Shown: positions 31,687-41,340 of the stretch, one piece after another
Layout: every line of letters starts with the position of its first letter
Numbering within the stretch: the first letter of the stretch is position 1
Source of the DNA: Pannonibacter sp051860505
Lineage (GTDB): Bacteria > Pseudomonadota > Alphaproteobacteria > Rhizobiales > Stappiaceae
Assembly: GCF_051860505.1 (NCBI RefSeq)
Contig: NZ_JBHYDX010000002.1
Span: 219,109-283,108, forward strand
DNA: 64,000 bases
Direction: 5' to 3'
Program-made: the position numbers and the translations under genes
The notes under the pieces: model-generated
Database searches by the model: none
Told to the model about the DNA's origin: nothing
What the model saw: only the letters and a program-made list of their open reading frames with translations

Positions 31687-32583
31687 ATGAACTCTGTTCT
31701 TCCCCTTCTTGCCCTGCGCGCCTTCACGGAAACTGGGCGATACGGCAGTGTCAAACGAGCCGCCGAGACCATGGGTGTCACCTCCGGCGCGGTCAGCCAG
31801 CAGATCAGGCAGTTGGAAGAACGGATTGGCGTCACGCTCTTCACGCGTGCGCGATATGGCGTCCAGTTGACGGAGGCTGGCGCAGAGATTCACCCAGGCC
31901 TGCTCAGGGCATTTGATCAAATCGGAAACAGTATGGAGGCGCTGGAGGCGATCAATGCCCGGCAGACCGTCACGATCAGCACGGTCCCCTCATTCGCGGC
32001 ATCCTGGCTAGTGCCGCGTCTGGGGCGCTTCACCAGTGAGCACCCCGACATCGAGACCCGCGTTGAAGCGACATCAGCCCTCGTCGATCTTCGGCGAGAT
32101 CGGGTCGATGTCGCCATCCGTCATGGCTTGGGCGACTATCCTGGCCTCGTCTCCGAACATCTGATGGCGCCGGTGTTTCTGCCTGTCGCAAGCCCCTCCT
32201 TACTAGCGGCTGGGCAGCCGATACGCGAGCCCTCTGACTGCCTGGCCTATCCCCTACTTCAGGATTCCGACCGGGCCGACTGGCGTCTCTGGTTCAAGGC
32301 TGTTGGTGTCGCAGATGATCCCCGTGCTGAACGCGGACCTTCGTTTGACGACGACTTCCTCCTTATTCGTGCTGCAGAGGCTGGTCAGGGACTCGCACTG
32401 ATTCGGGATATCTATGCAGCGGAAGAAATTGCATCCGGCCGTCTGGTACTTGCGCTGGACCGCCCATGGCCCACTGACTTTGCCTATTATGTCGTGACGC
32501 TGCCGAATGCCCCCAACCGCAAGCCCGTTGCTGATTTCGTTGAATGGCTGAAACATGAAGCAACGCAGCCTTCCGAAATATAA
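31687..32583 (+). CDS. LysR-family regulator, GcvA-like (298 aa)
   Basis: The HTH is LPLLALRAFTETGRYGSVKRAAETMGVTSGAVSQQIRQLEERIGVTLFTR. The effector domain is the GcvA type (VTISTVPSFAASWLVPRLGRF... RDRVDVAIRHGLGDYPGL). ATG at 31687 is used rather than the GTG at 31675. Divergent from the MFS remnant-GST-LLM-MFS operon, with the dyad at 31618-31636 between, so it is the likely regulator of that operon. It is a different subfamily from the two paralogous LysR proteins of this ICE. Confidence 0.9.
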   Translation: MNSVLPLLALRAFTETGRYGSVKRAAETMGVTSGAVSQQIRQLEERIGVTLFTRARYGVQLTEAGAEIHPGLLRAFDQIGNSMEALEAINARQTVTISTVPSFAASWLVPRLGRFTSEHPDIETRVEATSALVDLRRDRVDVAIRHGLGDYPGLVSEHLMAPVFLPVASPSLLAAGQPIREPSDCLAYPLLQDSDRADWRLWFKAVGVADDPRAERGPSFDDDFLLIRAAEAGQGLALIRDIYAAEEIASGRLVLALDRPWPTDFAYYVVTLPNAPNRKPVADFVEWLKHEATQPSEI

Positions 32584-33184
32584 CGCTTCAGGCATCATGC
32601 GTTTTTGGATGTATTGCAGGAATAACGCAGAGGAAAACAAACAGTCATGGCAGCACCTCGTTCGCGCCGCCTCATAAGCATCAAGGATTTCCTCATCTGA
32701 GGCGCGCCAATAAAGAGCTATTGCATAAACGCTCATCATCACCGGGGACAACCCGCCGGTAGGAGAGCTACCTTAATCCGAGTGTCGACTTGCCCTGTAC
32801 TTGGCTGTCGGCCCTTATCAGGCGTAAGTCTCAGCCTGAGTGCGACAAGATGGAATTGACATCCTTGACGGCGCCGAACCGCCTATCCAGGAAAGCCAGC
32901 GGCTATCCCGTCTCGTTCCCCTGATTTCATAGTAGTGTTCGGCCCCGTCGATAGTCAGGTGCTGCCGTCCCTGTGAGGAAATACGTTCATCTTATCTTCT
33001 GTAAGATTCGTTGATCTTTTGCTCGCATCAATTATCGCGGAATCAGACATACCGCCGATCTCCTGTCTTCCCACGCCGAACCACTACTACGCCCTTGACG
33101 CTGTTGCGCGGGCCTAATCTCTGCCTCTCTTACTCATCCCCGATCCAGGGCTGGCCGAACGGTCCCTGAACGCTAGGGGACGAC
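32584..33184. other. 601-bp stretch between cargo 1 and trbB, no supported gene
   Basis: No frame here looks coding. A minus-strand frame from 32751 overlaps the LysR gene antisense. The first 180 bases are A/T-richer than the backbone. The last 150 bases before trbB are likely to hold the trb operon promoter, but I cannot place a -35/-10 pair with confidence. It may be the joint between cargo and backbone. Confidence 0.4.
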
Positions 33185-34168
33185 ATGGCAGAATCTCATC
33201 AGAAATCCGAGGCGATCACGCGAGGCGCGCGCATGCTGCGCACCGCCCTTGGCCCCGCCATCGCCCGGTTTCTGGAAGACCCGTCGATCGTCGAGGTGAT
33301 GCTCAATCCTGATGGTCGGCTCTGGATCGACCGGCTCTCCGAAGGCCTGTCCGATACCGGCGAGCGGCTGTCACCAGCGGACGGCGAACGGATTGTGCGT
33401 CTGGTCGCGCACCATGTCGGCGCCGAGGTCCATTCCGGCGCTCCGCGTGTCTCGGCGGAACTCCCCGAGACAGGGGAACGGTTCGAGGGGCTTCTCCCTC
33501 CCGTCGTCGCAGCGCCGAGCTTCGCCATCCGCAAACCCGCCGTCGCCGTCTTCACCCTCGACGATTATGTCGCTGTTGGGATCATGACAAGCGATCAGGC
33601 GGCGGCCCTGCGTGTCGCAGTCATCGAGCGCAAAAACATTCTCGTCGCCGGCGGCACCTCGACCGGCAAGACGACGCTCACCAATGCGCTGCTGGCCGAG
33701 GTCGCCAAGACCTCCGACCGGGTGGTGTTGATCGAAGATACCCGCGAGCTGCAATGCGCCGCGACAAACCTCGTGGCGCTACGCACGAAGGACGGCGTGG
33801 CATCGCTGTCGGATCTGGTGCGCTCATCGCTGCGCCTGCGCCCCGACCGCATCCCCATCGGCGAGGTGCGTGGCCCGGAAGCTCTCGACCTCCTTAAAGC
33901 CTGGGGCACCGGCCATCCCGGCGGCATCGGGACCATCCACGCCAGCACCGGCATTGGCGCCCTTCGCCGTCTCGAACAGCTCATCCAGGAAGCTGTCGTC
34001 ACAGTCCCGCGCGCGCTGATTGCCGAAACCATCGATCTGGTCGCCGTGCTGACCGGCCGCGGATCGAAGCGCCGCCTCTCCGAACTCGCCCTCGTCGAAG
34101 GCCTCAGTCCTGACGGCGACTACCGCGTCATCCCCTCAACGACAAATCTCACAGGAGAGCCAACATGA
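33185..34168 (+). CDS. trbB: P-type conjugation ATPase TrbB (VirB11-like), 327 aa
   Basis: FLEDPSIVEVMLNPDGRLWIDRL is the usual N-terminal signature. VAGGTSTGKTTLTNALLAEV is the Walker A (about residues 155-165). LIEDTRELQ is the Asp box, and GTGHPGGIGTIHAST the His box. This hexameric secretion ATPase sits at the base of the type IV channel and powers pilus assembly and DNA transfer. First gene of trbBCDEJ-K-LFGI; stop overlaps trbC by ATGA. Confidence 0.95.
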   Translation: MAESHQKSEAITRGARMLRTALGPAIARFLEDPSIVEVMLNPDGRLWIDRLSEGLSDTGERLSPADGERIVRLVAHHVGAEVHSGAPRVSAELPETGERFEGLLPPVVAAPSFAIRKPAVAVFTLDDYVAVGIMTSDQAAALRVAVIERKNILVAGGTSTGKTTLTNALLAEVAKTSDRVVLIEDTRELQCAATNLVALRTKDGVASLSDLVRSSLRLRPDRIPIGEVRGPEALDLLKAWGTGHPGGIGTIHASTGIGALRRLEQLIQEAVVTVPRALIAETIDLVAVLTGRGSKRRLSELALVEGLSPDGDYRVIPSTTNLTGEPT

Positions 34169-34497
34169 TCCGCCGTGCCCTGCGCGTCCGCCGCCACATC
34201 GCGACAGCGACCGCCGTCACCTATGCCAGCCTGATACTCGCCCCCGCTGCCCACGCCTCCGGCTCGTCCATGCCCTGGGAAGCACCATTGCAGTCGATCC
34301 TGCAATCGATCGAAGGCCCCGTCGCCAAGATCATCGCGGTGATCATCATCATCGTCACCGGCCTGACACTGGCCTTCGGCGACAGTTCGGGCGGCGCCCG
34401 CAAGCTGATCCAGATCGTCTTCGGCCTGTCGATCGCGTTTGCGGCCAGCTCGTTCTTCCTTTCGTTCTTCTCCTTCGGCGGCGGGGCGCTCGTCTGA
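34165..34497 (+). CDS. trbC: Pilin TrbC (VirB2-like), 110 aa
   Basis: It has an N-terminal signal-like segment and two membrane helices: IAVIIIIVTGLTLAFG (about residues 55-70) and IVFGLSIAFAASSFFLSFF (about residues 84-102), with the conserved GDSSGGARK between them. TrbC is the pilus subunit, processed and cyclised by TraF in IncP systems; traF is present at 19185. Overlaps both neighbours. Confidence 0.92.
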   Translation: MIRRALRVRRHIATATAVTYASLILAPAAHASGSSMPWEAPLQSILQSIEGPVAKIIAVIIIIVTGLTLAFGDSSGGARKLIQIVFGLSIAFAASSFFLSFFSFGGGALV

Positions 34498-34778
34498 TGG
34501 CGGGCTTTAACGATCAATCTGGCGAAGTGTCGGGCTTCTCCGTCCCCGTTCACCGAGCGCTGACCGAGCACATCCTGCTCGGCGGGGCTCCGCGCTCGAT
34601 CGCCATCGTCAACGGCACGCTGGCCGCCGCTCTCGGCCTCGGCCTGCGTCTCTGGCTGGTCGGCATCGCGCTTGGGCTCCTTGGGCATTTCGCGGCCGTC
34701 TGGGCGGCCAAGCGCGATCCGCTCTTCGTCGATGTGGTGCGCCGCCATCTGCGCATCCCCGGTCATCTCGGCGTCTGA
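34497..34778 (+). CDS. trbD: TrbD (VirB3-like), 93 aa
   Basis: GFSVPVHRALTEHILLGGAPRSIAIVNGTLAAALGLGLRLWLVGIALGLLGHFAAVWAAKRDPLFVDVVRRHL is the standard VirB3/TrbD pattern: a short cytoplasmic start, a hydrophobic hairpin and the closing motif DPLFVDVVRRHL. It is an inner-membrane partner of the TrbE ATPase. Begins one base inside the trbC stop codon. Confidence 0.93.
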   Translation: MAGFNDQSGEVSGFSVPVHRALTEHILLGGAPRSIAIVNGTLAAALGLGLRLWLVGIALGLLGHFAAVWAAKRDPLFVDVVRRHLRIPGHLGV

Positions 34779-34791
34779 GAGGACAACCATC

Positions 34792-37224
34792 ATGATGAAT
34801 CTTGCCGAATATCGCCGCACAACCACGCGGCTAGCCGACTTCCTGCCCTGGGCAGCGCTGGCCGGTGATGGCGTGGTGCTCAACAAGGACGGCAGCTTCC
34901 AGCGGACGGCGCAGTTCCGCGGGCCGGATCTGGATTCCGCAGTCCCCGCCGAATTGGTGGCCGTCGCAGGACGATTGAACAACGCCTTCCGCCGCCTCGG
35001 TTCGGGCTGGGCCATTTTCGTCGAGGCGCAGCGTCATGCTGCCGCCACCTATCCGGCAAGCCGCTTTCCCGATGCCGCATCGGCGCTGGTCGATGCCGAG
35101 CGTAAGGCCGCGTTTGAGGAAGCGGGCAGCCATTTCGAATCCAGCTATTTCCTGACCTTCCTCTATCTGCCGCCCGCCGAAGACGCGGCCCGGGCCGAGA
35201 GTTGGCTCTATGAGGGTCGCGAACAATCCGGCGTCGACGCTCATGAGATTCTGCGCGGCTTCATCGATCGCACCGACCGGGTGATCCAGCTCGTTGACGG
35301 TTTCATGCCGGAATGCGCCTGGCTCGATGACGCCGAGACGCTGACCTATCTGCATGGCTGCATCTCGACCAAACGCCACCGCGTCCACGTCCCTGAGACG
35401 CCGATGTATCTCGATGCGCTGCTCGCCGACCAGCCGCTGACCGGCGGGTTGGAGCCGCGTCTGGGCAATTCTCATCTGCGAATTCTCACCATCGTCGGTT
35501 TTCCGACCGCGACCACGCCCGGCATTCTCGATGAACTGAACCGGCTGGCCTTTCCCTATCGCTGGTCGACGCGGGCGGTGATGCTCGACAAGGCCGACGC
35601 CACCAAGCTGCTGGTCAAAATCAGGCGGCAATGGTTCGCCAAGCGCAAGTCAATCGCCTCGATCCTCAAGGAGATCATGACCAACGAAGCCTCGGCGCTG
35701 GTTGACACCGATGCCTCGAATAAAGCCGCCGATGCCGATCTGGCGCTTCAGGAACTGGGTGCGGACTATGCGGGCCAAGCTTACGTCACCGCGACCGTCA
35801 CAGTCTGGGACGACGATCCGCGCATCGCTGACGAGAAGCTCAGGCTGGTCGAGAAAATCATTCAGGGCCGCGATTTCACGGCGATGCCTGAGACCATCAA
35901 CGCGGTGGATGCCTGGCTCGGCTCGTTACCGGGGCACGTTTACGCCAATGTCCGGCAGCCCCCCATCAGCACACTGAACCTTGCCCATATGATCCCGCTT
36001 TCCGCGGTGTGGGCGGGTCCGGAACGGGACGAGCATTTTGCAGCGCCCCCTCTGCTCTTCGGTAAAACCGAAGGCTCGACCCCGTTCCGGTTTTCCCTTC
36101 ATGTCGGCGATGTCGGCCACACCCTGATCGTTGGGCCGACTGGCGCGGGCAAGTCCGTGCTGTTGGCGCTGATGGCGTTGCAGTTCCGGCGCTATCCGGG
36201 CGCGCAGGTCTTCGCCTTCGATTTCGGCGGTTCGATCCGCGCCGCTGCGCTTGCCATGGGCGGCGACTGGCACGATCTCGGCGGCGGATTAAGCGAAGAT
36301 GCAGATGACAGCGTTTCGCTTCAGCCTCTGGCCGGCATCCATGATGTCCCCGAACGCGCCTGGGCCGCCGACTGGATCGTCTCGATCCTGACGCGCGAGG
36401 GCGTCGGCATCACGCCGGAGGTGAAGGAATACATCTGGACAGCGCTGACCTCGCTGGCGTCCGCGCCGGTGAACGAGCGCACCATCACCGGCCTCGCAGT
36501 CCTGCTGCAATCCAATGATCTGAAGCAGGCGCTACGACCCTATTGCGTCGGAGGTCCCTATGGCCGTCTGCTCGACGCCGAGACCGAGCATCTGGGCGCC
36601 GCATCGGTACAGGCATTCGAGACCGAGGGACTGATCGGCACAGGCGCCGCGCCCGCCGTGCTGACGTATCTGTTCCATCGCATCGGCGATCGGCTCGACG
36701 GGTCGCCGACCCTGCTGATCATCGACGAGGGCTGGTTGGCTCTCGATGATGACGGCTTCGCTGGTCAGCTCCGCGAATGGCTGAAGACGCTGCGCAAGAA
36801 GAACGCCTCCGTGATCTTCGCCACGCAGTCGCTCAGCGACATCGACGGCAGCGCCATCGCTCCGGCCATCATCGAAAGCTGCCAGACCCGACTGTTGCTG
36901 CCGAACGAACGCGCCATTGAGCCGCAGATCACCGCCATCTATCGGCGCTTCGGCCTCAATGACCGGCAGATCGAGATCCTCGCGCGGGCAACGCCGAAGC
37001 GCGACTATTACTGCCAGTCTCGGCGCGGCAATCGCCTGTTCGAGCTGGGCCTTTCCGATGTGGCGCTGGCGCTCTGCGCCGCCTCTTCCAAGACCGATCA
37101 GACCGATATTCAGCGCATCGTCGCTGAGCATGGGCGCGAGGGCTTCCTCTCCGCCTGGCTGCGCCACCGCGACGTGGCCTGGGCCGTCGACCTCATCCCC
37201 GACCTCAACAACCTGGAGACATAA
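34792..37224 (+). CDS. trbE: Conjugation ATPase TrbE (VirB4-like), 810 aa
   Basis: The N-terminal half is a VirB4 CagE-type domain (MNLAEYRRTTTRLADFLPWAALAGDGVVLNKDGSFQRTAQFRG). The C-terminal ATPase has GPTGAGKSVLLALMALQF (Walker A, about residue 449) and LLIIDEGWLAL (Walker B, about residue 641). A double ATG (34792 and 34795) follows GAGAGGAC; the longer frame from 34672 lies in trbD. TrbE energises channel assembly and substrate transfer at the inner membrane. Confidence 0.95.
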   Translation: MMNLAEYRRTTTRLADFLPWAALAGDGVVLNKDGSFQRTAQFRGPDLDSAVPAELVAVAGRLNNAFRRLGSGWAIFVEAQRHAAATYPASRFPDAASALVDAERKAAFEEAGSHFESSYFLTFLYLPPAEDAARAESWLYEGREQSGVDAHEILRGFIDRTDRVIQLVDGFMPECAWLDDAETLTYLHGCISTKRHRVHVPETPMYLDALLADQPLTGGLEPRLGNSHLRILTIVGFPTATTPGILDELNRLAFPYRWSTRAVMLDKADATKLLVKIRRQWFAKRKSIASILKEIMTNEASALVDTDASNKAADADLALQELGADYAGQAYVTATVTVWDDDPRIADEKLRLVEKIIQGRDFTAMPETINAVDAWLGSLPGHVYANVRQPPISTLNLAHMIPLSAVWAGPERDEHFAAPPLLFGKTEGSTPFRFSLHVGDVGHTLIVGPTGAGKSVLLALMALQFRRYPGAQVFAFDFGGSIRAAALAMGGDWHDLGGGLSEDADDSVSLQPLAGIHDVPERAWAADWIVSILTREGVGITPEVKEYIWTALTSLASAPVNERTITGLAVLLQSNDLKQALRPYCVGGPYGRLLDAETEHLGAASVQAFETEGLIGTGAAPAVLTYLFHRIGDRLDGSPTLLIIDEGWLALDDDGFAGQLREWLKTLRKKNASVIFATQSLSDIDGSAIAPAIIESCQTRLLLPNERAIEPQITAIYRRFGLNDRQIEILARATPKRDYYCQSRRGNRLFELGLSDVALALCAASSKTDQTDIQRIVAEHGREGFLSAWLRHRDVAWAVDLIPDLNNLET

Positions 37225-37226
37225 TC

Positions 37227-38000
37227 ATGATGATCCGCCGTTCCTGCGCCGCCCTTGTCGCCGCGACGATCCTTGCTGCGCCGCTGGCGCTCGCCCCCAT
37301 TCTGACCGCCCCGGCATATGCGCAGTTCGGGTTTGGTCGCATCGTCTTTGACCCGTCGAACTATGCCCAGAATGTGCTGACGGCGGCGCGCACGCTTCAG
37401 CAGATCAATCAACAAATCACCCAGCTTCAAAACGAAGCGCAGATGCTGATCAATCAGGCCCGCAATCTGGCGAGCCTCCCCCATTCCTCGCTCCAGCAGA
37501 TTCAACAGTCGGTACAGCGCACCCAGCAGCTTCTGGACCAGGCGCAGAACATCGCCTTCGACGTTCAGAAGATCGATCAGGCCTTCCAGACCCAATATGG
37601 CGCGGCCTCGCTCTCGGCGACGGACCAACAGCTCGTCGCCGGTGCGCGAGAACGCTGGCAGAATACCGTGGGCGGTCTTCAGGACGCCATGCGCGTACAA
37701 GCCGGCGTTGTCGGCAATATTGACGGGCAGCGCACCGAGATGTCGGCCCTGGTCGGCCAGAGCCAGAGCGCGACCGGTGCGCTTCAGGCAACCCAGGCTG
37801 GCAATCAGCTCCTCGCCCTTCAGGCCCAGCAACTCGCCGATCTCACAGCACTTCTCGCTGCCAATGGCCGGGCCGAGGCGTTGTCGGCGGCTGAACAGGC
37901 CGCAGCTGCCGAACAGGGCCGTGAGCAGCGCCGCCGCTTCTTGACGCCCGGCACAGGCTACCAGCCGGGCAACGCCCAGATGTTCAAAAACGGCAACTGA
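37227..38000 (+). CDS. trbJ: TrbJ (VirB5-like), 257 aa
   Basis: A signal peptide (MMIRRSCAALVAATILAAPLALAPILTAPAYA, cleavage likely after AYA) is followed by FGFGRIVFDPSNYAQNVLTAARTLQQINQQI, the TrbJ signature, and long glutamine-rich helices with coiled-coil character. It is periplasmic and acts at the pilus tip or in pilus assembly. Only 2 bases separate it from trbE. Confidence 0.93.
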   Translation: MMIRRSCAALVAATILAAPLALAPILTAPAYAQFGFGRIVFDPSNYAQNVLTAARTLQQINQQITQLQNEAQMLINQARNLASLPHSSLQQIQQSVQRTQQLLDQAQNIAFDVQKIDQAFQTQYGAASLSATDQQLVAGARERWQNTVGGLQDAMRVQAGVVGNIDGQRTEMSALVGQSQSATGALQATQAGNQLLALQAQQLADLTALLAANGRAEALSAAEQAAAAEQGREQRRRFLTPGTGYQPGNAQMFKNGN

Positions 38001-38019
38001 GACCGGAAAGGGGAGCACC

Positions 38020-38316
38020 ATGGACGGCAAGATGCTGGCCCGGTTGGGCGCCATCATATTCGTCGCCGTCGCGATCACCGCGACCGCCATCGAGATGACC
38101 CGCAAGGACGAATCCCCGGCACCCCCCACCACTCGGCAGCTTCAACCGTCCACCCCCGATCCGCTGCGCGCCGGACAGCGCCGCTGCCAGCAACTCGGTG
38201 AAGCCGCGACCCGCGATCCGGAATGCTTGGCTGTCTGGACGGAAAGCCGTGATCGCTTTCTCGGAACCCCGGCACCTGCCGCACCGATCGCTCCCCGTCA
38301 GAACGAAGGACAATAA
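38020..38316 (+). CDS. TrbK-like putative entry-exclusion protein (98 aa)
   Basis: A short N-terminal hydrophobic segment (LARLGAIIFVAVAITATAIEM) is followed by a small periplasmic domain RRCQQLGEAATRDPECLAVWTESRDRFLG with two conserved cysteines. This is the alternative TrbK type found between trbJ and trbL in this ICE group. TrbK of IncP excludes entry of the same element into the host. It lacks a lipobox, unlike IncP TrbK. Role is inferred from place and shape. Confidence 0.8.
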   Translation: MDGKMLARLGAIIFVAVAITATAIEMTRKDESPAPPTTRQLQPSTPDPLRAGQRRCQQLGEAATRDPECLAVWTESRDRFLGTPAPAAPIAPRQNEGQ

Positions 38317-38318
38317 TC

Positions 38319-39677
38319 ATGGGTGGCACCGGCGTCATCGACCAGTTCCTGCAGGTCTTCACCAGCTACATCGACAGTGGCTTCGGCCTGCTCGGCGGCG
38401 AGGTCGCCTTCATCGCCACCACGCTGATCGTCATCGATGTGACGCTGGCCGCGCTGTTCTGGAGCTGGGGCGCCGATGACGACATCATCGCCCGCCTCGT
38501 CAAGAAGACCCTGTTCGTCGGCGTCTTCGCCTATTTGATTTCCAACTGGAACAATCTGGCGAAGATCATCTTCGACAGCTTTGCCGGTCTCGGCCTCAAG
38601 GCTTCCGGCACCAGCTTCACGACCGCCGACCTGCTGCGCCCCGGCAAGGTGGCGCAGACCGGGCTCGATGCCGGACGGCCCCTGTTGGAGTCGATCTCCG
38701 GCTTGATGGGCTACTGGTCGTTCTTCGAGAATTTTATCCAGATCGCCTGCCTGCTGTTCGCCTGGGCGCTGGTGCTGCTCGCCTTCTTCATTCTGGCCGT
38801 TCAGCTTTTTGTCACGCTCATCGAGTTCAAGCTGACGACGCTCGCAGGGTTTGTCCTGATCCCCTTCGGCCTGTTCGGTAAATCAGCCTTCATGGCCGAA
38901 AAGGTGCTCGGCAATGTCATTTCCTCCGGTATCAAGGTCCTGGTGCTGGCCGTCATTATCGGCATCGGCTCGACCCTGTTCAGTCAGTTCACCGCAGGTT
39001 TTGGCGGAGCGACGCCCACCATTGATGATGCCATGGCCATCGTCCTGGCCGCCCTTTCCCTTCTCGGTCTTGGCATTTTCGGCCCCGGAATAGCCAATGG
39101 CCTCGTCTCCGGCGGTCCCCAGCTTGGCGCTGGCGCCGCAGTCGGAACCGGCCTCGCCGTCGGTGGCGCAACGCTGGCCGCGGGCGGTGCCGCAGGTCTC
39201 GCCGCAAGGGGTGGTGCTGCTGCACTTTCCGGTGGCGCTGCTGCCGTGCGCGGTGGTGCGGCGGCCGCTGGCGGCGCCTCCACCGCTTACAGTCTCGCCT
39301 CGGCTGGTCAGTCCGGCGTGGGCGGTGTTGCCTCCGGCCTCGGCGGTGCGGCGAAAGCCGCGGGCAGCGCCGCAATTTCACCGCTGAAGCGCGCCGCGTC
39401 AAAGGCCACCGAGAGCGTCAAATCCAGCTTCTCGGACGGTGCGAAGTCAGCCTTCGAGACCACCGGCGGCTCCTCGACCATGGGAACGATCGGCGGCGGC
39501 GCTGACACCGCCGGTGCCCCCTCAACTCCCGCAGGCAACGGCCCGCCTGATTGGGCCAAGCGCATGAAACGCTCGCAGGGCCTGTCCCACGGTGTCTCCG
39601 CCGCCGCCCACGCGGTGCGATCCGGCGACAGCCATGGCGGCGGTTCGTCCATCAACCTTTCTGAAAGTGACCGCTGA
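38319..39677 (+). CDS. trbL: TrbL (VirB6-like), 452 aa
   Basis: At least five membrane segments lie between residues 20 and 260 (for example GEVAFIATTLIVIDVTLAALFWSW and ACLLFAWALVLLAFFILAVQLFVTLI), with the conserved FNNL-type core region (EFKLTTLAGFVLIPFGLFGKSAFMAEKVLG). A long Ala/Gly/Ser-rich cytoplasmic or periplasmic tail follows (residues 265-452). It is the polytopic inner-membrane channel protein. Stop overlaps the trbF ATG by one base. Confidence 0.95.
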   Translation: MGGTGVIDQFLQVFTSYIDSGFGLLGGEVAFIATTLIVIDVTLAALFWSWGADDDIIARLVKKTLFVGVFAYLISNWNNLAKIIFDSFAGLGLKASGTSFTTADLLRPGKVAQTGLDAGRPLLESISGLMGYWSFFENFIQIACLLFAWALVLLAFFILAVQLFVTLIEFKLTTLAGFVLIPFGLFGKSAFMAEKVLGNVISSGIKVLVLAVIIGIGSTLFSQFTAGFGGATPTIDDAMAIVLAALSLLGLGIFGPGIANGLVSGGPQLGAGAAVGTGLAVGGATLAAGGAAGLAARGGAAALSGGAAAVRGGAAAAGGASTAYSLASAGQSGVGGVASGLGGAAKAAGSAAISPLKRAASKATESVKSSFSDGAKSAFETTGGSSTMGTIGGGADTAGAPSTPAGNGPPDWAKRMKRSQGLSHGVSAAAHAVRSGDSHGGGSSINLSESDR

Positions 39678-40360
39678 TGTTCAAACGTCCCGCAGCCCAT
39701 TACGGCAAGACGCCCGAACCCGAGACCCCATACCAGAAGGCCGCGCAGATTTGGGACGAGCGCATTGGCTCGGCCCGTGTCCAGGCGAAAAACTGGCGGT
39801 TAATGGCCTTCGGCTCGCTGCTTCTCGCAGGCGGCTTCGCTGCTGCCCTGGTCTGGCAATCGGCGCGCGGCACCATCGTTCCCTGGGTGGTGCAGGTCGA
39901 CAATCTCGGCCAGGCGCAGGCAGTCGCCCCGGCCGTTGCCGATTACCGCCCGACCGATCCACAGGTGGCCTGGCATCTGGGCCGCTTTATCGAGCAGGTC
40001 CGCTCGATCCCGGCCGACGCCATCATCGTTCGCCAAAACTGGCTACGCGCCTATGAGTTCACGACCGATCGCGGGGCGGCAGCGCTCAACGACTACGCCC
40101 GCTCCAACGATCCATTCACCAAGGTCGGCCGGAGCCAAATCGCCATCGAAGTATCGAGCGTCATCCGCGCATCGCCGGATTCATTCCGCGTCGCCTGGAC
40201 CGAACGCCACTATGAGAACGGCCAGCTCTCGAGCACGCAGCGCTGGACCGCGATCCTCACGATCGTCGTCCAGCCGCCGCGCGATGCGGAGCGGCTGAAA
40301 GCCAATCCGCTCGGTATCTACATCAATGCAATTTCCTGGTCGCGCGAGATGAGCCAATGA
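39677..40360 (+). CDS. trbF: TrbF (VirB8-like), 227 aa
   Basis: KRPAAHYGKTPEPETPYQKAAQIWDERIGSARVQAKNWR is the TrbF start, followed by one membrane helix (LMAFGSLLLAGGFAAALVW, residues 37-55) and a periplasmic VirB8-fold domain (FIEQVRSIPADAIIVRQNWLRAYEFTTDRG). It forms the inner-membrane platform of the channel. Overlaps trbG by ATGA. Confidence 0.95.
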   Translation: MFKRPAAHYGKTPEPETPYQKAAQIWDERIGSARVQAKNWRLMAFGSLLLAGGFAAALVWQSARGTIVPWVVQVDNLGQAQAVAPAVADYRPTDPQVAWHLGRFIEQVRSIPADAIIVRQNWLRAYEFTTDRGAAALNDYARSNDPFTKVGRSQIAIEVSSVIRASPDSFRVAWTERHYENGQLSSTQRWTAILTIVVQPPRDAERLKANPLGIYINAISWSREMSQ

Positions 40361-41340
40361 CCCGCGCCGTCCACGTCTCGGATAGGCCGGGAAAGAGAGG
40401 TGCCGCCGTGGCGGCCCTGCTCCTGGCTGCAACCATGCTTGCCGGTTGCGCAACGATGAAAAAGCCGCCGGAAATTAGCTACGACGCCGATGTTCCACCG
40501 CTGCCCGCCGTCGCGGCAGTTATAACGGAACAGTCGCCACGGTCCCTGCATGTGCCTCCAGCATGGACGCCGAGCCGCGGTGGGACTTCGGCTGGCACGC
40601 CGACCGGACGCGTCGAGAACGCCAACGCCGCCGCCCGCGTGGAGCCGAGGCGCGACGGCTATTATAACGCCATCCAGATCTACCCATGGAGTGAAGGCGC
40701 CCTTTATCAAGTCTACGCTGCCGTCGGGAAGATCACCACGATTGCCCTGGAGCGCGGCGAAAGCCTGACCGGCGCGGGCCCAATCGCAGCAGGCGATACC
40801 GCCCGCTGGATCATCGGCGACACCGAAAGCGGTTCAGGCCTCACCCGCCGCGTGCAGGTTCTGGTGAAACCCACGCGCGCTGAAATCTCGACCAACCTCG
40901 TCATCACTACGGATCGCCGGACCTACATGATCGAGCTACGCGCCCGCGAAGCCCTCTACATGCCGGCCGTTTCCTGGGCCTATCCCCAACAACCGGCATC
41001 ACAGCGCCAATCCGTGCCGGCCACACCCGTCATTCCGGCGGCAGCGGCTCGCAACCATCGCTATGGCCTCACCGGCGGCAATCCGCCGTGGAAGCCGATC
41101 TCGGTCTATGACGATGGCCGCCGCGTCTATGTCGAGTTCCCGCGCGGCATCGTCCAAGGCGAAATGCCGCCGCTCTTTGTCATCGGGCCGGACGGCGAAG
41201 CGCAGATCGTCAACAGCCGCATCCACCAGAACATCCTGATCGTCGACCGCCTGTTCGGCGCTGCCGAACTGCGCCTTGGCGGCGGCGACCGTCAGCAGAC
41301 CGTCAGGATCGTTCGCACCGACGGAAGGCCAGCGTCATGA
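40357..41340 (+). CDS. trbG: TrbG (VirB9-like), 327 aa
   Basis: A lipoprotein signal with lipobox LAGC (Cys31) is followed by a proline-rich linker and the CagX/VirB9 domain: YNAIQIYPWSEGALYQVYAAVGKITTIALERGE and PISVYDDGRRVYVEFP. It forms the outer-membrane core with TrbI. Lipid attachment on VirB9-type proteins replaces a separate VirB7 here, as I see no virB7-like gene. Overlaps trbI by ATGA. Confidence 0.95.
   Translation: MTRAVHVSDRPGKRGAAVAALLLAATMLAGCATMKKPPEISYDADVPPLPAVAAVITEQSPRSLHVPPAWTPSRGGTSAGTPTGRVENANAAARVEPRRDGYYNAIQIYPWSEGALYQVYAAVGKITTIALERGESLTGAGPIAAGDTARWIIGDTESGSGLTRRVQVLVKPTRAEISTNLVITTDRRTYMIELRAREALYMPAVSWAYPQQPASQRQSVPATPVIPAAAARNHRYGLTGGNPPWKPISVYDDGRRVYVEFPRGIVQGEMPPLFVIGPDGEAQIVNSRIHQNILIVDRLFGAAELRLGGGDRQQTVRIVRTDGRPAS

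Noticed and set aside
32254..32751. 165-aa minus-strand frame overlapping the end of the GcvA-like LysR gene
   Set aside because: Mostly antisense to LysR; the unique first 50 residues have no support from motif, start context or neighbours.
25431..33184. Search for insertion-sequence ends or transposase genes around cargo 1
   Set aside because: No transposase-like frame or terminal inverted repeats were seen; the boundary is better explained by homologous recombination.
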